The notes below the pieces were generated by a model. That model worked only from the letters and a program-made list of their open reading frames with translations. It ran no database searches and had not been told where the DNA came from. From the NCBI RefSeq assembly GCF_026262505.1, contig NC_067206.1, positions 26,799,896 to 26,863,895 on the forward strand: a stretch of DNA of 64,000 nt. The letters are read 5' to 3'. Numbering within the stretch: the first letter of the stretch is position 1; each line of letters begins with the position of its first letter. Of the stretch, positions 49,301-59,726 are shown piece after piece. The stretch comes from Trichomonas vaginalis G3. Lineage: Eukaryota > Parabasalia > Trichomonadida > Trichomonadidae. The position numbers and the translations under genes were made by a program.

Positions 49301-49665
49301 TCTGACACTTTTTTCGCATATTCCTCTGTACTTAGTTCTTTCAGTTGTTCTTCTTTCTTCTTTTTCTCTACGTTTAACTCATTGAGTTTCTTTGTGTGTC
49401 TGTCATATTCTAGTTTCTTTTCGTTTTCACTTATTTGTTTCTGTATGTCTATGTTTGACTTTTTGACATCTGTTATTTGATTTTTGAGTGAACTCAAATT
49501 CATTTGACTTTGAGGGTTATAAGCTGTTCCGTCTGCAGCTCCACCATAGCCTGCCATTTTCGCTAAAAGTGCCGCTCTTAAACCTCCACTCTGTGCACCA
49601 ATAACTCGGTTTAAAAGCATAGGGTTGCTTGACATTTGTTGCAACATAGTGGGGTCATTCATCAT
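46339..49665 (-). CDS. large multi-part protein, Maverick A (about 1108 residues)
   Basis: The start is taken at the ATG at 49665; the frame is open further. The N-terminal 340 residues are a long coiled coil (EEQLKELSTEEYAKKVSEKA). About 370-470 is a Pro/Gln-rich linker with seven 9-residue repeats (PTVQNTAPQ type). A middle acidic region follows. The C-terminal half is ordered, with FKVHSEPNQYGNKPTF, TMRWGHKANPDRWF and DGIFGEEFRKKVREIEG, and ends with basic, serine-rich text (KKKRRVEQSESSEE) that looks like a nuclear signal. It abuts the capsid gene with one base between. Probably a large virion or scaffold protein; no family recognised. The frame looks whole; copy B has a piece of it. Confidence 0.6.
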   Translation of the reverse strand: MMNDPTMLQQMSSNPMLLNRVIGAQSGGLRAALLAKMAGYGGAADGTAYNPQSQMNLSSLKNQITDVKKSNIDIQKQISENEKKLEYDRHTKKLNELNVEKKKKEEQLKELSTEEYAKKVSEKAAEVAKMEQDVINLKNHTTQYKVLKDEEIKQKALKTYMDSDEYKKEVEANVKAEKLLQLQNQTVQYENLAQESKNNDAAMQKAMKSAEYIKANNDWLDAQANAKAAQLIGSIRTKIQADEDSSNEALMNADFKNAFEALHSKVKLVNDFSSGKKLKSEGFDNELREVAQNMTKITDAATRQAVQSAYDAVRATVVESQEKELQQTKTDLVNAFLRTKSQVGHYAADGTYVPAGGTYIPPNPPREAPAPGLPKTFTSSHGHRHRHAPKPTVQNTAPKPTVQNTAPQPTVQNPAPQPTVQNTAPQPTVQNTAPQPTVQNTAPQPTVQNTAQQQPQTEQGHKRSREQGNQEFLKMLKEDYGYPDTLDFSDRYKEAIRKFKEGNTDPNLFSFMVQHQMRYNFKPGKYKLAKGYDLIAYHPNDMDEFTPRYLVSEINDNSTIFMKRVKNRDGTKEERVMNADDLNRELVKNGLGIYEMPADEVQETPQEEVQIQPDMEEIVQQQQLEEPEGNEQVPPLETNFTELDEDLEQPKNLDPQQEYAENMESFQESKKNSADIVEEYRKMFADIQKTPTSDENIQHRMEELKESVRKYNNPFYLRPYNVQSLAELGENKRLNFNKTYRNETLFKVHSEPNQYGNKPTFVSADYGTTMRWGHKANPDRWFINLQPQFQEVVDAMEVNGEPDIAGIFSAALMPLKDMKHADILDQYEMNMADGNITPDVLEHLSQRTTQNHRDGIFGEEFRKKVREIEGREPIVHDLANESLQNVIKTYFADNELRRDEYLRKLKWTVPNEMLVLKNMFLDKIKPTTEINDARLKHWVKAFPFTKDIIGNMERKPEWLQKHIFGNELIPYGQALFEELEPETQERVMQTIREDSNTNYDKIFLGYRLPEMGDQSPKAKRTWEIYNILGEHEAKMQQLEAEGKLPKATPKKKRRVEQSESSEEVTSSSESSGNEGKRRVKNSVRKKVKLGRVGSIMTHKSNYSIFLPI
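48315..48505 (-). repeat. 27-bp tandem repeat, about 7 copies
   Basis: Units such as GTTTTGAACTGTTGGTTGTG plus seven bases repeat in phase with the code and give the 9-residue repeat PQPTVQNTA. Most units are identical, so the array is young and probably variable in copy number among elements. Confidence 0.85.
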
Positions 49666-49759
49666 TTGTTGTTGCAACTGTTGTGTGTGTTAGTTTTACT
49701 ATTGGATGTTTCAATGCTCCCTTCCTCTTACGTATATTCTTACGTAGCTTACGTGGCAT
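49655..49759 (-). CDS. 34-residue highly basic peptide, Maverick A (uncertain)
   Basis: An ATG at 49759 opens a short frame starting MPRKLRKNIRKRKGALKHP. The DNA carries three ACGTAAG-type repeats. The product is as basic as adenovirus core peptides (pX/mu), but it overlaps the start of the large gene and may simply be part of its leader. No more can be said. Confidence 0.3.
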   Translation of the reverse strand: MPRKLRKNIRKRKGALKHPIVKLTHTTVATTNDE

Positions 49760-50227
49760 TTTAAGTGAAGTTAAAAAGCGGTTTTTGACAGATGTTTATA
49801 TGACACTTTTGTTCAGCACAAAAAACTACTCGGTCAAAGTGTTGTCAGTTTTGTAAAATAACCGTCCTATCTCATTCTATAAGGGGAAAAGGCTTCTCAA
49901 AGTATACTTCCTTGGAACGCCTGTAACTTTTCCTGTAGCGACGATAGACCCTTACTTGTCCGGACAAAGTTATACTATTTTGAGTGCTCTACAAAAAAGT
50001 CAACGCGACGACTCTCAAAAACCGTTGTGTAAAAAGTTTTACCGTTGGACAAAAAAGTATATATAGAAAACAAAAAACGTTTATAGTTCATTCAATATTT
50101 GAGATGGAACGGTTTGCCAACGGTAACTATTAAATAAAATAAAAAAATAGAGGGGTCTCCGTTGGTAAAAACCGTTTATTTTAAACTTTTCTATGAGTAG
50201 TCCGAAAAAAACAGTTTATTTTTCATA
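49760..50227. promoter_or_regulatory. divergent region with AACCGTT/CCGTTGG repeats
   Basis: A 470-base divergent spacer between the large gene and the right-end gene. AACCGTT, ACCGTTGG and their complements occur at least six times between 50020 and 50215 (for example AAAACCGTTGTG, TTTTACCGTTGG, ACGGTTTGCCAACGG, CCGTTGGTAAAAACCG). Some are in inverted order. Likely binding sites for one factor, for promoter or replication control. Confidence 0.45.
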
Positions 50228-51412
50228 ATGGAAGGAAGAAAAAGTGTCGCAAACAATTCGTCGACTACCTCTGCAGTTAAAGTTCCTACAACTTATGTCT
50301 CACCATTCTCAAAACCCTTACGACCTCCTATAATACCAAAGCAACTTCCTCATACAATTCAAGACAATTTGTCCAACAATTTGAGTTCTTCTTCTCAAAA
50401 CACAACAGATACAGTTGTCCAAACAGCACCAGAACAAGTTTCACATAGTTCTACAATTCAAGACAAATTGTCCAACAATTTGAGTTCTTCTTCTTCTCAA
50501 AACACAACAGAAACATCTGAAACAGATTTACAACCAGCACCAGAACAAGTTTCACATAGTTCTACAAGTATGTTAACAAGAGCACAATTTCAAGATTTAA
50601 TTTCTCTTGAACAATATTCGAGTAACGAAACACAAACCGACGACTGTAACCTCTCGCTACCCGAATCCATTCAAAGAAAATACGCCATGAAAAGACTGAA
50701 ATTGTTGTATAAACTTCTTAACAATTGGGGGGTCGAAGACAACACAGATTATAGTGAAATGTTTAACAAAGTCATAGAATCTGTTAAACCAATTGAAAAC
50801 GACATAAAAAATCCCGGTGTTCTTGTAGACCTTTTCGCCTCAAAATTACCAGTTACAACCAATCTAATAGCAACACAAGCTATAGAGCAATTTATTTTAT
50901 GTTTTCCCAAGCAATATAGACAACACCTGAGGGAAACAAGAATAGGAAAATTTCAATTGGTGTATCCTACAACATACAACTATTACGAAGAAGCAAATGA
51001 ATATGGAGAACTCTCATTCCATTTCACACTTTCAGTTCCTGAGGGAGAAGAAAAAGCAATCTATCATGTACAATCTCTTGCAGGATGTGAAGGAAAACCC
51101 CACATAATAACTACTGTTGCAATTGACAAACCTGCAAGAGTCGAAGACGATGTTTTGTTCGCGTCCATTGCTGGTTTTGGCATGGGAGAACCAATTCCAA
51201 TTTCCCATTTCACAGAATACTCAGCACAACATTTTCAAAATGTAGAATTCGTGTTCTACGACCATCAAAAGTTCCTGCTAACAAAACCAAAGAAACAATT
51301 TGTCTCAATATTTGTTGCTGGTCATGTGGCTGACAAAGAGCCATCAGATACTGACTATGAAGAAGAGGAGGAGGAAGAAGAAAACGATAGCGATGTCGTT
51401 CTTATCGAATAA
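50228..51412 (+). CDS. right-end Maverick protein with acidic tail, 394 residues
   Basis: The N-terminal 120 residues are Ser/Thr/Gln-rich and contain an internal duplication (IQDNLSNNLSSSSQNTT... and IQDKLSNNLSSSSSQNTT..., each ending PEQVSHSS). From about 130 an ordered domain follows: YAMKRLKLLYKLLNNWGVED, FILCFPKQYRQHLRETRIGK, then strands (FQLVYPTTYNYYEEANEYGE, SIAGFGMGEPIPISHF). The end is a run of acidic residues (DYEEEEEEEENDSD). No family recognised. It is the last gene before the right terminus, where Mavericks often carry accessory or regulatory genes. Frame looks whole. Confidence 0.6.
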   Translation: MEGRKSVANNSSTTSAVKVPTTYVSPFSKPLRPPIIPKQLPHTIQDNLSNNLSSSSQNTTDTVVQTAPEQVSHSSTIQDKLSNNLSSSSSQNTTETSETDLQPAPEQVSHSSTSMLTRAQFQDLISLEQYSSNETQTDDCNLSLPESIQRKYAMKRLKLLYKLLNNWGVEDNTDYSEMFNKVIESVKPIENDIKNPGVLVDLFASKLPVTTNLIATQAIEQFILCFPKQYRQHLRETRIGKFQLVYPTTYNYYEEANEYGELSFHFTLSVPEGEEKAIYHVQSLAGCEGKPHIITTVAIDKPARVEDDVLFASIAGFGMGEPIPISHFTEYSAQHFQNVEFVFYDHQKFLLTKPKKQFVSIFVAGHVADKEPSDTDYEEEEEEEENDSDVVLIE

Positions 51413-51463
51413 AAACTTTAATTTCTTACTATATAATTTTTTAGTTCTCCTCTAGGTTTTTTA

Positions 51464-51524
51464 GGGGCTAGAAGGGGCGCAGCCCCTGGAAGCCCCACTA
51501 CCCTTTTTTTTTTTTTTTTTTTTT
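51464..51524 (-). repeat. terminal inverted repeat, right
   Basis: Read inward: A21, then GGGTAGTGGGGCTTCCAGG as at the left end. Nested hairpin with the same outer stem GGGGCT / AGCCCC (51464-51469, 51491-51496) but a different inner stem GGGGC / GCCCC (51474-51478, 51482-51486). The terminal T-run is longer than the A-run at the left. Confidence 0.85.
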
Positions 51525-51530
51525 TGATCT
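51525..51530. repeat. target-site duplication, right (Maverick A)
   Basis: TGATCT, identical to 26398-26403; its first T merges with the terminal T-run. Confidence 0.8.
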
Positions 51531-54083
51531 GATAATTATTTTCCGGAATAATCATTCCGAAGAATGCACTGATTCAGAAAAATTTTATAATTAAAATGAT
51601 ATCTACATCATATTTGCATAGTTATTTATATTGAAGCTCGATCAAATCTTTCACAAAAATAAAGTAACCGATTTTTTTTATAACAGGTAAGGTTAATATT
51701 GCAACAAGAATGAAAAAGTAAATATGTTTTTAGAATTATTGACTGAAATATAAATTCAATGTAGGGAAGACGATACGATTTATGTGGTCGCATTGTTGAT
51801 TTAAATGGTCGGACTTTTCAATCGGTTTGGATTTTTTGTTATGAGTAATTTTAAAAAACAGATATATACATAAAAGAAACCATAACTCATTTAAATATCG
51901 ATTGAAGCTGATAAACTTTCCCATAAAATTTTTTTGAAAATCTTTAGTATTCTATTTAAATATGCCATTATAATTTGATTACAATTTTTTAGTCAATTTT
52001 GATATTTTCATTGAAAACTTCAATTTTCAATTTTAACCGCTGAATCACTAATTTTTAGAGAAAATATGTATGTAAAATTAATTAAATTTATTCTTTTTAA
52101 AAACTCATTAAGAAGCATTCAATTTATAAATCATCTAAATTTTCATTTCATATATTACCCACTTCAATAACACACCCGATAATAAAAATATATTGATTGA
52201 GTGAGAGTTATTTGAGAGTAATTCACACAATTTCGATTTTCAATACCTATTTAAATTGCTAACTTAGGAACTGATTATAAATCACTAAAGATTTGTATAC
52301 ATTAAAATTTGATATTTGGTGCTCGAAAACTGTCTGATGGGACTCCTCCAAAATGAACCAATCTATCGCTGAGGACCAAATTAGATGATGTGGATGGTGT
52401 ATTCTCTAATTCTAACTTAGGAAGAATGGGAACAAAACGAATGACGACAACAACATGTCAAACATAGATTAAATATCTATGAATCAATAAAGTATACGTG
52501 CATTGAAGGTGATAACGATCACTTGAGGCTTATAACTCTTTGACTAAATTATGCAATAATTAAATATAATCATTTTTATATTTTTATACTGATAGTAATT
52601 AATATACTATCCTGCTTAATAAATGGTATGATCAAATTTGTTTGAAAATTTAATTATGTATATGAAACTATGTCTTCTATATAAAAATCAAAATTTTCGG
52701 ACGAACCTAGATTGAACCTTTATGAAAATCTATCATTTTTGTTAATTGAGTTAATATGAATCTTTTACATATGTATATATAGCATTGATAGCTTATATAA
52801 TCATGGTTTATTCCATATTAACATATTTTTTCAGTTAAATTTGTTAATAATATCATGTAACAAATTAATTCAAGATTAGAATGTCTACAAAATGCTAACA
52901 AATAAGAACAAAATACGATTTCTCGACTTAAATTTTAATATGGAGTAGTTTTTCGTTTAAATCTAATTAAAAATGAATAAAAACTTATCTTGTACTATTT
53001 TCATTCAAAGATTTTAATAATGTAAATCATGCATTTTCATAATTCAGTACAGTTCTTTTTAGAATTAAAGTTGATGAGGATGATATTTGTGATTTAAAAT
53101 AATTTGTTAATGTTCACCTTTTATTCATCACCTTGTGGTATGCCCTAAAGCAATAGCATTATCAATTCTGCTGAATTGATCAACTCAAAATTCCAAAAAA
53201 AATTCAAAATTTCAAAAATGAAATTAAACAATTTGAATTTTCACATGAAAAAATCAATTTCGAAAAAAATTTGGAAAATCAAAGTATTTGATAATTAGTC
53301 AAATAATCAATTTACATCGTTTTTACTCATAAAAAACAACTAATTTTGATTTTGATATCATATTTGATAAATACTCATTCCAGAGTTGACGTAATGTATT
53401 AATTATTGTTAGAGATATTGCTTTCGCAGCAAAATTCTTATTTCATGAAAGAAAAAAAAAATGATTTTATTCCAACAAAAACAAGTAAACAGATGAATGG
53501 AAACGTACTATATTTTCATAAATGTAGTAATCAGCGTGTCGGCTTTTGTTTATCATGTTCGAGTCAAAATGTATTAACTTGTAATAAGAAATATTCGAAG
53601 ATTATATGAAGTATTGAGCATTCTTTGTAGAAATATTTGTAATTCATTACTAACATATATAATAAAGTTGTTTTTTTTTCCTTATTGCAATAATTTTGTC
53701 TGATTTTAATAACTTTTCATGTATACGAGTTGTGTGAATATGCATCATAATATGCGTAAATATACTTATTTGCGACGAATAATGTGGTTGCATAATGGAG
53801 GTGCTAAATTTTGATTTTTAATATGGGGCTTTGGTATGTATAATCATGTTCTTATCTCAACGTAGGAGTATTGGTGCAATATGATTAAAATTTACGAGGT
53901 TGATCTTAAATTGAATAATTCTGGAGTATAAATCACAATGCAGCTAATTCTATGTTAAAGATAGATACAGATTGTAGTAATCAATTAGGGAGTACAAATT
54001 CATTCTTTCATTTCTGTCGTATTGAGCAGAAAGGAAGAGATCATAACCCTAGGAAAAAAAGCCCAAATTTGTCACTTTTCATA

Positions 54084-54127
54084 GTACGTTAAACTCAATT
54101 CGCTCGGCGAATGCCGAGCACACGTAC
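54084..54127. repeat. GC-rich nested hairpin
   Basis: Outer stem GTACGT / ACGTAC (54084-54089, 54122-54127). Inner stem GCTCGGC / GCCGAGC (54102-54108, 54113-54119) with loop GAAT. A GTCACTTTTC motif lies 7 bases to the left. It stands out as a GC island in AT-rich DNA. Confidence 0.55.
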
Positions 54128-54554
54128 TCATCATTCAACATAATATTCTCATTCTTTGGTTATTATAGTGCCAGACAACACAAGATTTCAAAGAATTACT
54201 TGAGTTTTCAATTAATCTTAATCCGATTTTAGATTTATCGAGAACTCCATCATCACAATCACATACTTCAGTGCGGTAACTACAATTATCCATATACAGA
54301 AGGAAGTTCTTTTCGAACAACTCATTTGGAGTCTGTTTTGGAAAGAACTTCTTTCTGTCCGACTTAATTTCATAGTTCCTGATCAACCAAAAGACAGAAA
54401 CCACACACTATCTACTTAGGAAAGGAGTTCTTTCTAAATCTTCCTTAAATTGAGATTTTACGAGAGATAACCCTTCTATTGCACTTAAAAATGAACATTT
54501 TGATATCTTTAGTATCACACATGGTCATATATAGTATTTCATCTACATGAATAC

Positions 54555-54602
54555 ATTCATCTTTCGAAGTCTCTCATTAAATGGAGGCTTCGAAAGATGA
54601 AT
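54555..54602. repeat. 15-bp perfect inverted repeat
   Basis: ATTCATCTTTCGAAG (54555-54569) and CTTCGAAAGATGAAT (54588-54602) with an 18-base loop. Could be a hairpin RNA or a miniature element; no target duplication noticed. Confidence 0.6.
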
Positions 54603-55343
54603 CGTTTTATTCATACAACTTTAAATCTCGAACACATTTAGAGAGTGAGTATATCATTTTATTCTTGTTTTGAGTTTATTCTGATTCAAAATTGCAGTGA
54701 AAACAGAAGTTCACACATCATATCTGAATGTGAGCTCATCTATACTTATACGATCTCAATACCTCCACTCTAAGCATAAGAGGTGAAGTTATATAAAAAT
54801 TATCAGATGCGTTGAAGTCTCAAAAGTATTGCCTGAATGCTTGTTTCATATTTGTCCAAGTAGTTTCAATGAATAAATGTATTGTTTTTTATAATTTCGA
54901 TTTATTTTTAGAAAATATTCAATATAAACCTTTATTGTGTTATTTACATCTCATAAATTCTCTGTCTAAATCATATAAAAGCGCGTTTTACCCCTATGAA
55001 TCAAGAAATTCATTCAATATTCATGGTATATTTATTAAATTTATACGATTTACTAATAATCAATATTATATCCTCATAAATAGCAATATATTTTGGTAAT
55101 CTATGATAATCATATACAATATTTGAAATCAAATTTTCATTAGTTTAGGTTCCTTGTTAATAGTAAACCATTATATTTATTACTAATAATAAAATCTATG
55201 TGTCGTATTGAAATTCAATAAAATTACTTATTCGGTCCAAAAAAACAAATTAGATAAAATTTTTCTTTTTTTATGTAATTTTTGTTTTTCATTTTTCTCA
55301 AGATCCTAAGTTATGTTCTAACTTTTGACATCATATCCTATCA

Positions 55344-55443
55344 NNNNNNNNNNNNNNNNNNNNNNNNNNNNNNNNNNNNNNNNNNNNNNNNNNNNNNNNN
55401 NNNNNNNNNNNNNNNNNNNNNNNNNNNNNNNNNNNNNNNNNNN
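55344..55443. other. assembly gap (100 N)
   Basis: Exactly 100 Ns, the conventional size for a gap of unknown length. Host-like DNA ends on its left, Maverick B is in mid-gene on its right. Confidence 0.98.
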
Positions 55444-56344
55444 TACAATGAGATGGGGTCATAAAGCTAATCCGATAGGTGGTTCATAAACTTACAACCA
55501 CAATTCCAAGAAGTTGTAGACGCAATGGAAGTCAATGGTGAACGAGATATAGCTGGTATTTTAGCGCGGCTTTAATGCCATTGAAAGATATGAAAGATGC
55601 AGATATTTTGGACCAGTATGAAATGAACATGGCTGATGGAAATATAACACCTGACGTTCTAGAACATTTATCTCAAAGAACTACACAGAACCATAGAGAT
55701 GGTATATTTGGTGAAGAGTTTAGAAAGAAAGTTAGGGAGGAGAAGGAAGAGAACCTATTGTACATGACCTTGCAAACGAAAGTTTACAAAATGTCATAAA
55801 AACTTACTTTGCAGACAATGAACCGAGAAGGGATGAATATTTAAGAAAACTCAAATGGACAGTACCAAATGAAATGTTAGTATTGAAAAACATGTTCCTT
55901 GACAAAATAAAACCAACTACAGAAATAAACGACGCAAGACTGAAAGATTGGGTAGAAGCTTTCCCATTCACAAAAGATATAGTTGGTAACATGGAAAGAA
56001 AACCAGAATGGCTACAAAAACATATATTTGGAAACGAGCTTATTCCATATGGACAGGCACTGTTTGAAGAGCTTGAACCAGAAACTCAGGAAAGAGTCAT
56101 GCAAACAATACGCGAAGACTCAAATACAGACTATGACAAACTCTTTCTAGGATATAGGTTACCTGAGATGGGCGACCAGAGCCAAAAGGCAAAAAGGACA
56201 TGGGAAATTTGCAACATACTAGATGAACATAATGCAAAGATGCAACAACTTCAAGCAGAGGGCAATGAAGGAAAAAGAAGAGTTAAAAACTCAGTCAGGA
56301 AGAAAGTAAAGCTTGGTCCACGTGGGTTCTATTATGACATATAA
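55444..56344 (+). pseudogene. large multi-part protein, C-terminal part (Maverick B)
   Basis: Matches the C-terminal third of the copy A gene at 46339-49665 (TMRWGHKAN onwards to the basic end). The gap cuts it on the left. Broken, a few breaks; the serine-rich segment near the end is shorter than in copy A. Confidence 0.75.
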
Positions 56345-56376
56345 ATCCAACTATTCTATATTTTTACTCATATGAA

Positions 56377-57980
56377 ATGTACGCCGCTCAGAATATAACG
56401 CCAACAGTTTTGGATGCCATGAATGGAAATGTTTCCGAATGGTATAACGAATGCGACAATGCCATTAGAAGGTCAGAAATAGTTCCTGGAACTTACGAAT
56501 ATACAACTGCTGTTTCTTATGGAAACGTAGGTGAGTTTGGAGAAGGTTCTTCAACAACAGTAGATATTGCTTGCGACAGGTTTCATATAATTTCTATTGA
56601 CAACTCTTTCTTATACGTGGAACAAGACATTGAAATAAAACCTTCTGCCAAGTTGTCTGACAAGAAAGGTTGCAATGGAATTTTCTATGTCGGATACCAA
56701 TATGCTCCAGAAGTTTTCATGGGATATAAGATATATTCTAACTCTGACTTAGTTCAAACAGTAACATGGGCAAACTATGAATGGTTCGCTTTGAGAAACT
56801 CAGTACAACCACAAGCTAGAGAACAAACAGACCAGTATGCAACTATTGAGAAAATAAGAAGACTTGACCCTAACGTTCCAGGAGTTTATGTTAACCTTTC
56901 TGGACAAACTGCAGCAGCAGTAACCAAAGTAAAACTGAAACTTAGAGTTCCTTTGTCATCTTTCCTCATCTTCAGGTTTTTAAGATACTTGCCAAACTGG
57001 GCAGGAAAAATTTCTATCGAACTTACTCCAAGCAAAAATAACTTAGTCATTGCACCAACACAAGACCCATTCACTCTTACAGACGTAAAGGGAACAAATA
57101 AAACGTCATTCGCCGACTTTTGCAAAGACAAAGTTGACTTAGACTTTGGTTTCTCAAACCTCAACACTGAAGTAAACTATTATTTCAATGCTGCTGGAAT
57201 GCTTGGGACCCAGTTAAGTTCACATGCGAAAAGTTTGAATGCAAGAGAATAGAAAGCAGACTTGCAGTCTATATGTTGGACCCAGATATTTCAAATGCTT
57301 TAGCTGCCAAATATATTGCAGTTCCACTTATGTTCCCTATACACCAAATATCTGTCAAAGACTTTGCAGGTGAAGTTGGAAACCAAAGTGCTGACCCAGG
57401 TGCAAGAACAGATATTGCTTTAACAACTGCAATGAAACATGCAGATACTATGTTTGTACTGTTCAGACGAACTATAAATGACTATTCTTGCTTCTACAAC
57501 CCTGGTATTAAATACCATATAAACATAGATGGCAAATACTATCCAAGAGAAGAATATTCTACAGTTGAGGATATGAGGTCATACAACTTGACATTAGATG
57601 CTATGAACTTTAACAACAACTTCACAACAACATTAACCCTGAAATGCAAAGTTCTATTATGCCATATGTGAAAGTATGGACTCATACAGGAGCTCAAAAA
57701 ACTCAATATACAAATGGAGACCGTTCAAACTTTTGGCTTGGCATTCCATTTGCTGACTCAGAAGACTTTATGGGTGGTATTTCAACTGTTGGTACAGTTC
57801 AAACAATATACTGGTGACAGAGACGGTCCAGATGAATTGAAAGCAAAGAAGTTTACAAAACCAATAGCACTTTTCACGGAAGATGCTCTTTTGAAGATTC
57901 GTTCGATGAAACCTGCTGGGGCTCCTCAGATTGGCATAACGACAGCTTCCATCGAGCAGATTTTGGCAGCAGGTCAGTAA
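56377..57980 (+). pseudogene. major capsid protein (Maverick B)
   Basis: Same protein as copy A 44730-46337, nearly identical in sequence from MYAAQNITPTVLDAMNG to ASIEQILAAGQ. Broken, about two breaks. The close match dates the split of the two copies as recent. Confidence 0.8.
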
Positions 57981-58292
57981 GTTGTTCTTGAACTGACTTC
58001 TCTCCGTCAAATATTGACAGTACGCCAGTTTTGACATAAATTGTATTATAAACTTACCTTTAGAAATATCGGTCAGTTTTGTTGTTATATTTTTGTCTGC
58101 TTCAAGAACTTTCACCATCTCGGTTATACCAACTTTCTTTGCTTTATGAAAATATTTTGGTTCAGCAAAGACTGCTATTCTATAACATTTTCCATTGTTT
58201 GTGTAAAGAACTATTCTGTCAATGTATTTGTATTGTTTGTGTGTGTAAACTTTGTTTTGCTTCAATTCGAAGAGATACTCAAATACGTCCAT
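57874..58292 (-). pseudogene. conserved small protein overlapping the capsid gene (Maverick B)
   Basis: Counterpart of copy A 44417-44836, starting MDVFEYLFELKQNKVYTHKQ. N-terminal part is conserved; the part antisense to the capsid gene is not in the same frame as in copy A. About one break. Confidence 0.5.
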
Positions 58293-58309
58293 CTTTTTAT
58301 TCTAAGTAA

Positions 58310-58877
58310 AATGTCATTTCCGAAAAATAGAAGCGTAAGTGTTTCAAAAGGTTTAATGGCGGTGGCAGATGTGAAGTTAAATTCACCAACTCAAACAAAC
58401 AGTCAAAGTGTTGTTGTCAATGTCAAAGAAAGAGATGTTGAAGTGGGGAAACCATACGAAGACGAAGATGGTATAACAATAGTTCCTGTAAAAGAACAAC
58501 CAACATACCCTGAAGTTAGCAGAGACTTAAGTTCTGTTGCAGATATTCGAAACGACTACCAACAACTTAAAGACAAACTTAAAACTCAGGAGAAGATTTG
58601 TCAAGCTTTGGGTATAATGTTAAACTTGGTCGAACACAACCCTGTAAAAGTGAACTCATATGTCATCGCACCTCATGAAATTTTGAAAGAACTATTGAAA
58701 CTTTTGACAGAGGCAGACGATATAAACATCAAAGAAATAGAACCCGACATTGCTTGCTGTGGTGTTTCATATAATGTCATTGACAAGATATACGTTATGA
58801 AAGGAGGTGAAACGTTGAACTTAAAATATAGTTTCCCAGACGTCATAAAATATTTGACGACCACAACATTTCATTAA
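58310..58877 (+). CDS. conserved Maverick protein (Maverick B)
   Basis: Counterpart of copy A 43817-44398, starting at the ATG at 58310 after the shared divergent leader. Nearly identical for about 180 residues (for example VNVKERDVEVGKPYEDEDG); the last few residues differ. Function unknown, probably virion-related by position. Confidence 0.6.
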
Positions 58878-58895
58878 AATTTACTTGCTAAGTAA

Positions 58896-59698
58896 ATGGC
58901 AGAAGACATAGTGGTTTATACTATTACGACTAAAAACCCTGAGTCATATAATTCTATAACAACAAACTTACAAAGTCCTCAAGGACGATATTGTAAACTG
59001 ACCTTAAACACAATGACGACTAAAGCCTGTTTTGCTCTTTTGACACCAGAAGACTTTGTTGTTGTGAATGGTAAAAAATACTTCTTTGAAGATACTTCAG
59101 AATATACCACCAACAGGTTTTGTTGACTTATTTAATACTTTAAGGACGGATGTAACATGTGCTGCAACTAGAGCAGGTTTCATTATGTTTGGATGTCCGA
59201 CTGAGTTTACTATAAACGATATGAGCTATAATACAAAACTTATATCTGGTTTTTACTACCAACAGTTTCCTATAACAGGAAAAGGTGTCATACAAGGAAT
59301 GTCTGTTCCATTGACTTTAAGTACACCAATCTTATATATTGTTTCAAACTTAGGTTCAAAGTGTTATTCGAATGTCGACAGAAACTACTATGACCAAAAG
59401 ATACTCATGCGTATAAACAACACTTTCTCTGCTGGTTTGCCTATTGTTCATTCGAATGCAGAGTTTTCAGCTTTAGTAACTCAAACACTTTAGCAAACAT
59501 AAACTTAACCTTAGTTGACGCAAACTTTGTTCCTGTAAAACTTTTATGTCCTATGTATTTGTCAATGACGGCAGAAAGTTTCGAATTGGAAGATGCAACT
59601 GGTGAAAGTATTGTATTACAAGAACAACTTCAACAACAAATAGCTCAAGAACAACAAATGCAACAAATGGAACAAATGCAACAACAAAGTCAAGAATA
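58896..59698 (+). pseudogene. penton-like minor capsid protein (Maverick B)
   Basis: Counterpart of copy A 42782-43569, from MAEDIVVYTITTKNPESYNS to the Gln-rich end. The Gln/Met-rich tail is a little longer than in A. Broken, about two breaks. Confidence 0.5.
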
Positions 59699-59726
59699 AA
59701 AAAATATTTTTTTTATTTTTATAAAA

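Larger units (their letters stand above)
26404..51524. mobile_element. Maverick/Polinton copy A, 25.1 kb, end to end
   Basis: Both ends are present: an A-run followed by GGGTAGTGGGGCTTCCAGG at the left, and its reverse complement with a T-run at the right. A 6-bp target duplication flanks them. Parts, left to right: adenine methylase, small proteins, fibre-like remnant, integrase, polymerase B, a GC-richer accessory block, KilA-N cassette, packaging ATPase, D5-type helicase, penton-like and major capsid proteins, a large structural-type protein and a right-end protein. No adenovirus-type cysteine protease was recognised. The element is broken, with roughly 20 or more breaks, mostly in 28.7-32.6 kb. 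The capsid gene looks whole. The matching target repeats and the close similarity of copy B point to recent amplification. Confidence 0.93.
51531..55343. other. host-like AT-rich DNA without a convincing gene
   Basis: 3.8 kb of very AT-rich sequence. A 51-codon minus-strand open stretch at about 52302-52457 (with LVLSDRLVHFGGVP) has coding-like text and may be the 3' end of a dead gene. An 89-codon minus-strand frame at 54135-54404 has no match I know. Structured spots are ATCAATTC / GAATTGAT (53161-53180), a GC-rich nested hairpin (54084-54127) and a 15-bp perfect hairpin (54555-54602). Nothing else supported. Confidence 0.5.

Noticed and set aside
49680-49700. Trichomonad-like intron acceptor ACTAACACACACAACAG near the start of the large Maverick gene
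   Set aside because: It resembles the known branch/acceptor motif ACTAACACACAG, but no donor of the usual GTAYGT form was found at a sensible place, so no intron is called.
53406-53609. 67-codon plus-strand frame
   Set aside because: Lys/Asn/Phe-rich text as expected by chance in this AT-rich stretch; no promoter motif or domain.
54135-54404. 89-codon minus-strand frame
   Set aside because: Slightly protein-like with a CDCDDG cluster, but no family, no leader motif and no neighbours; left as unproven within the non-genic stretch.
55282-55464. 60-codon frame spanning the N gap
   Set aside because: Most of it is translated from Ns.
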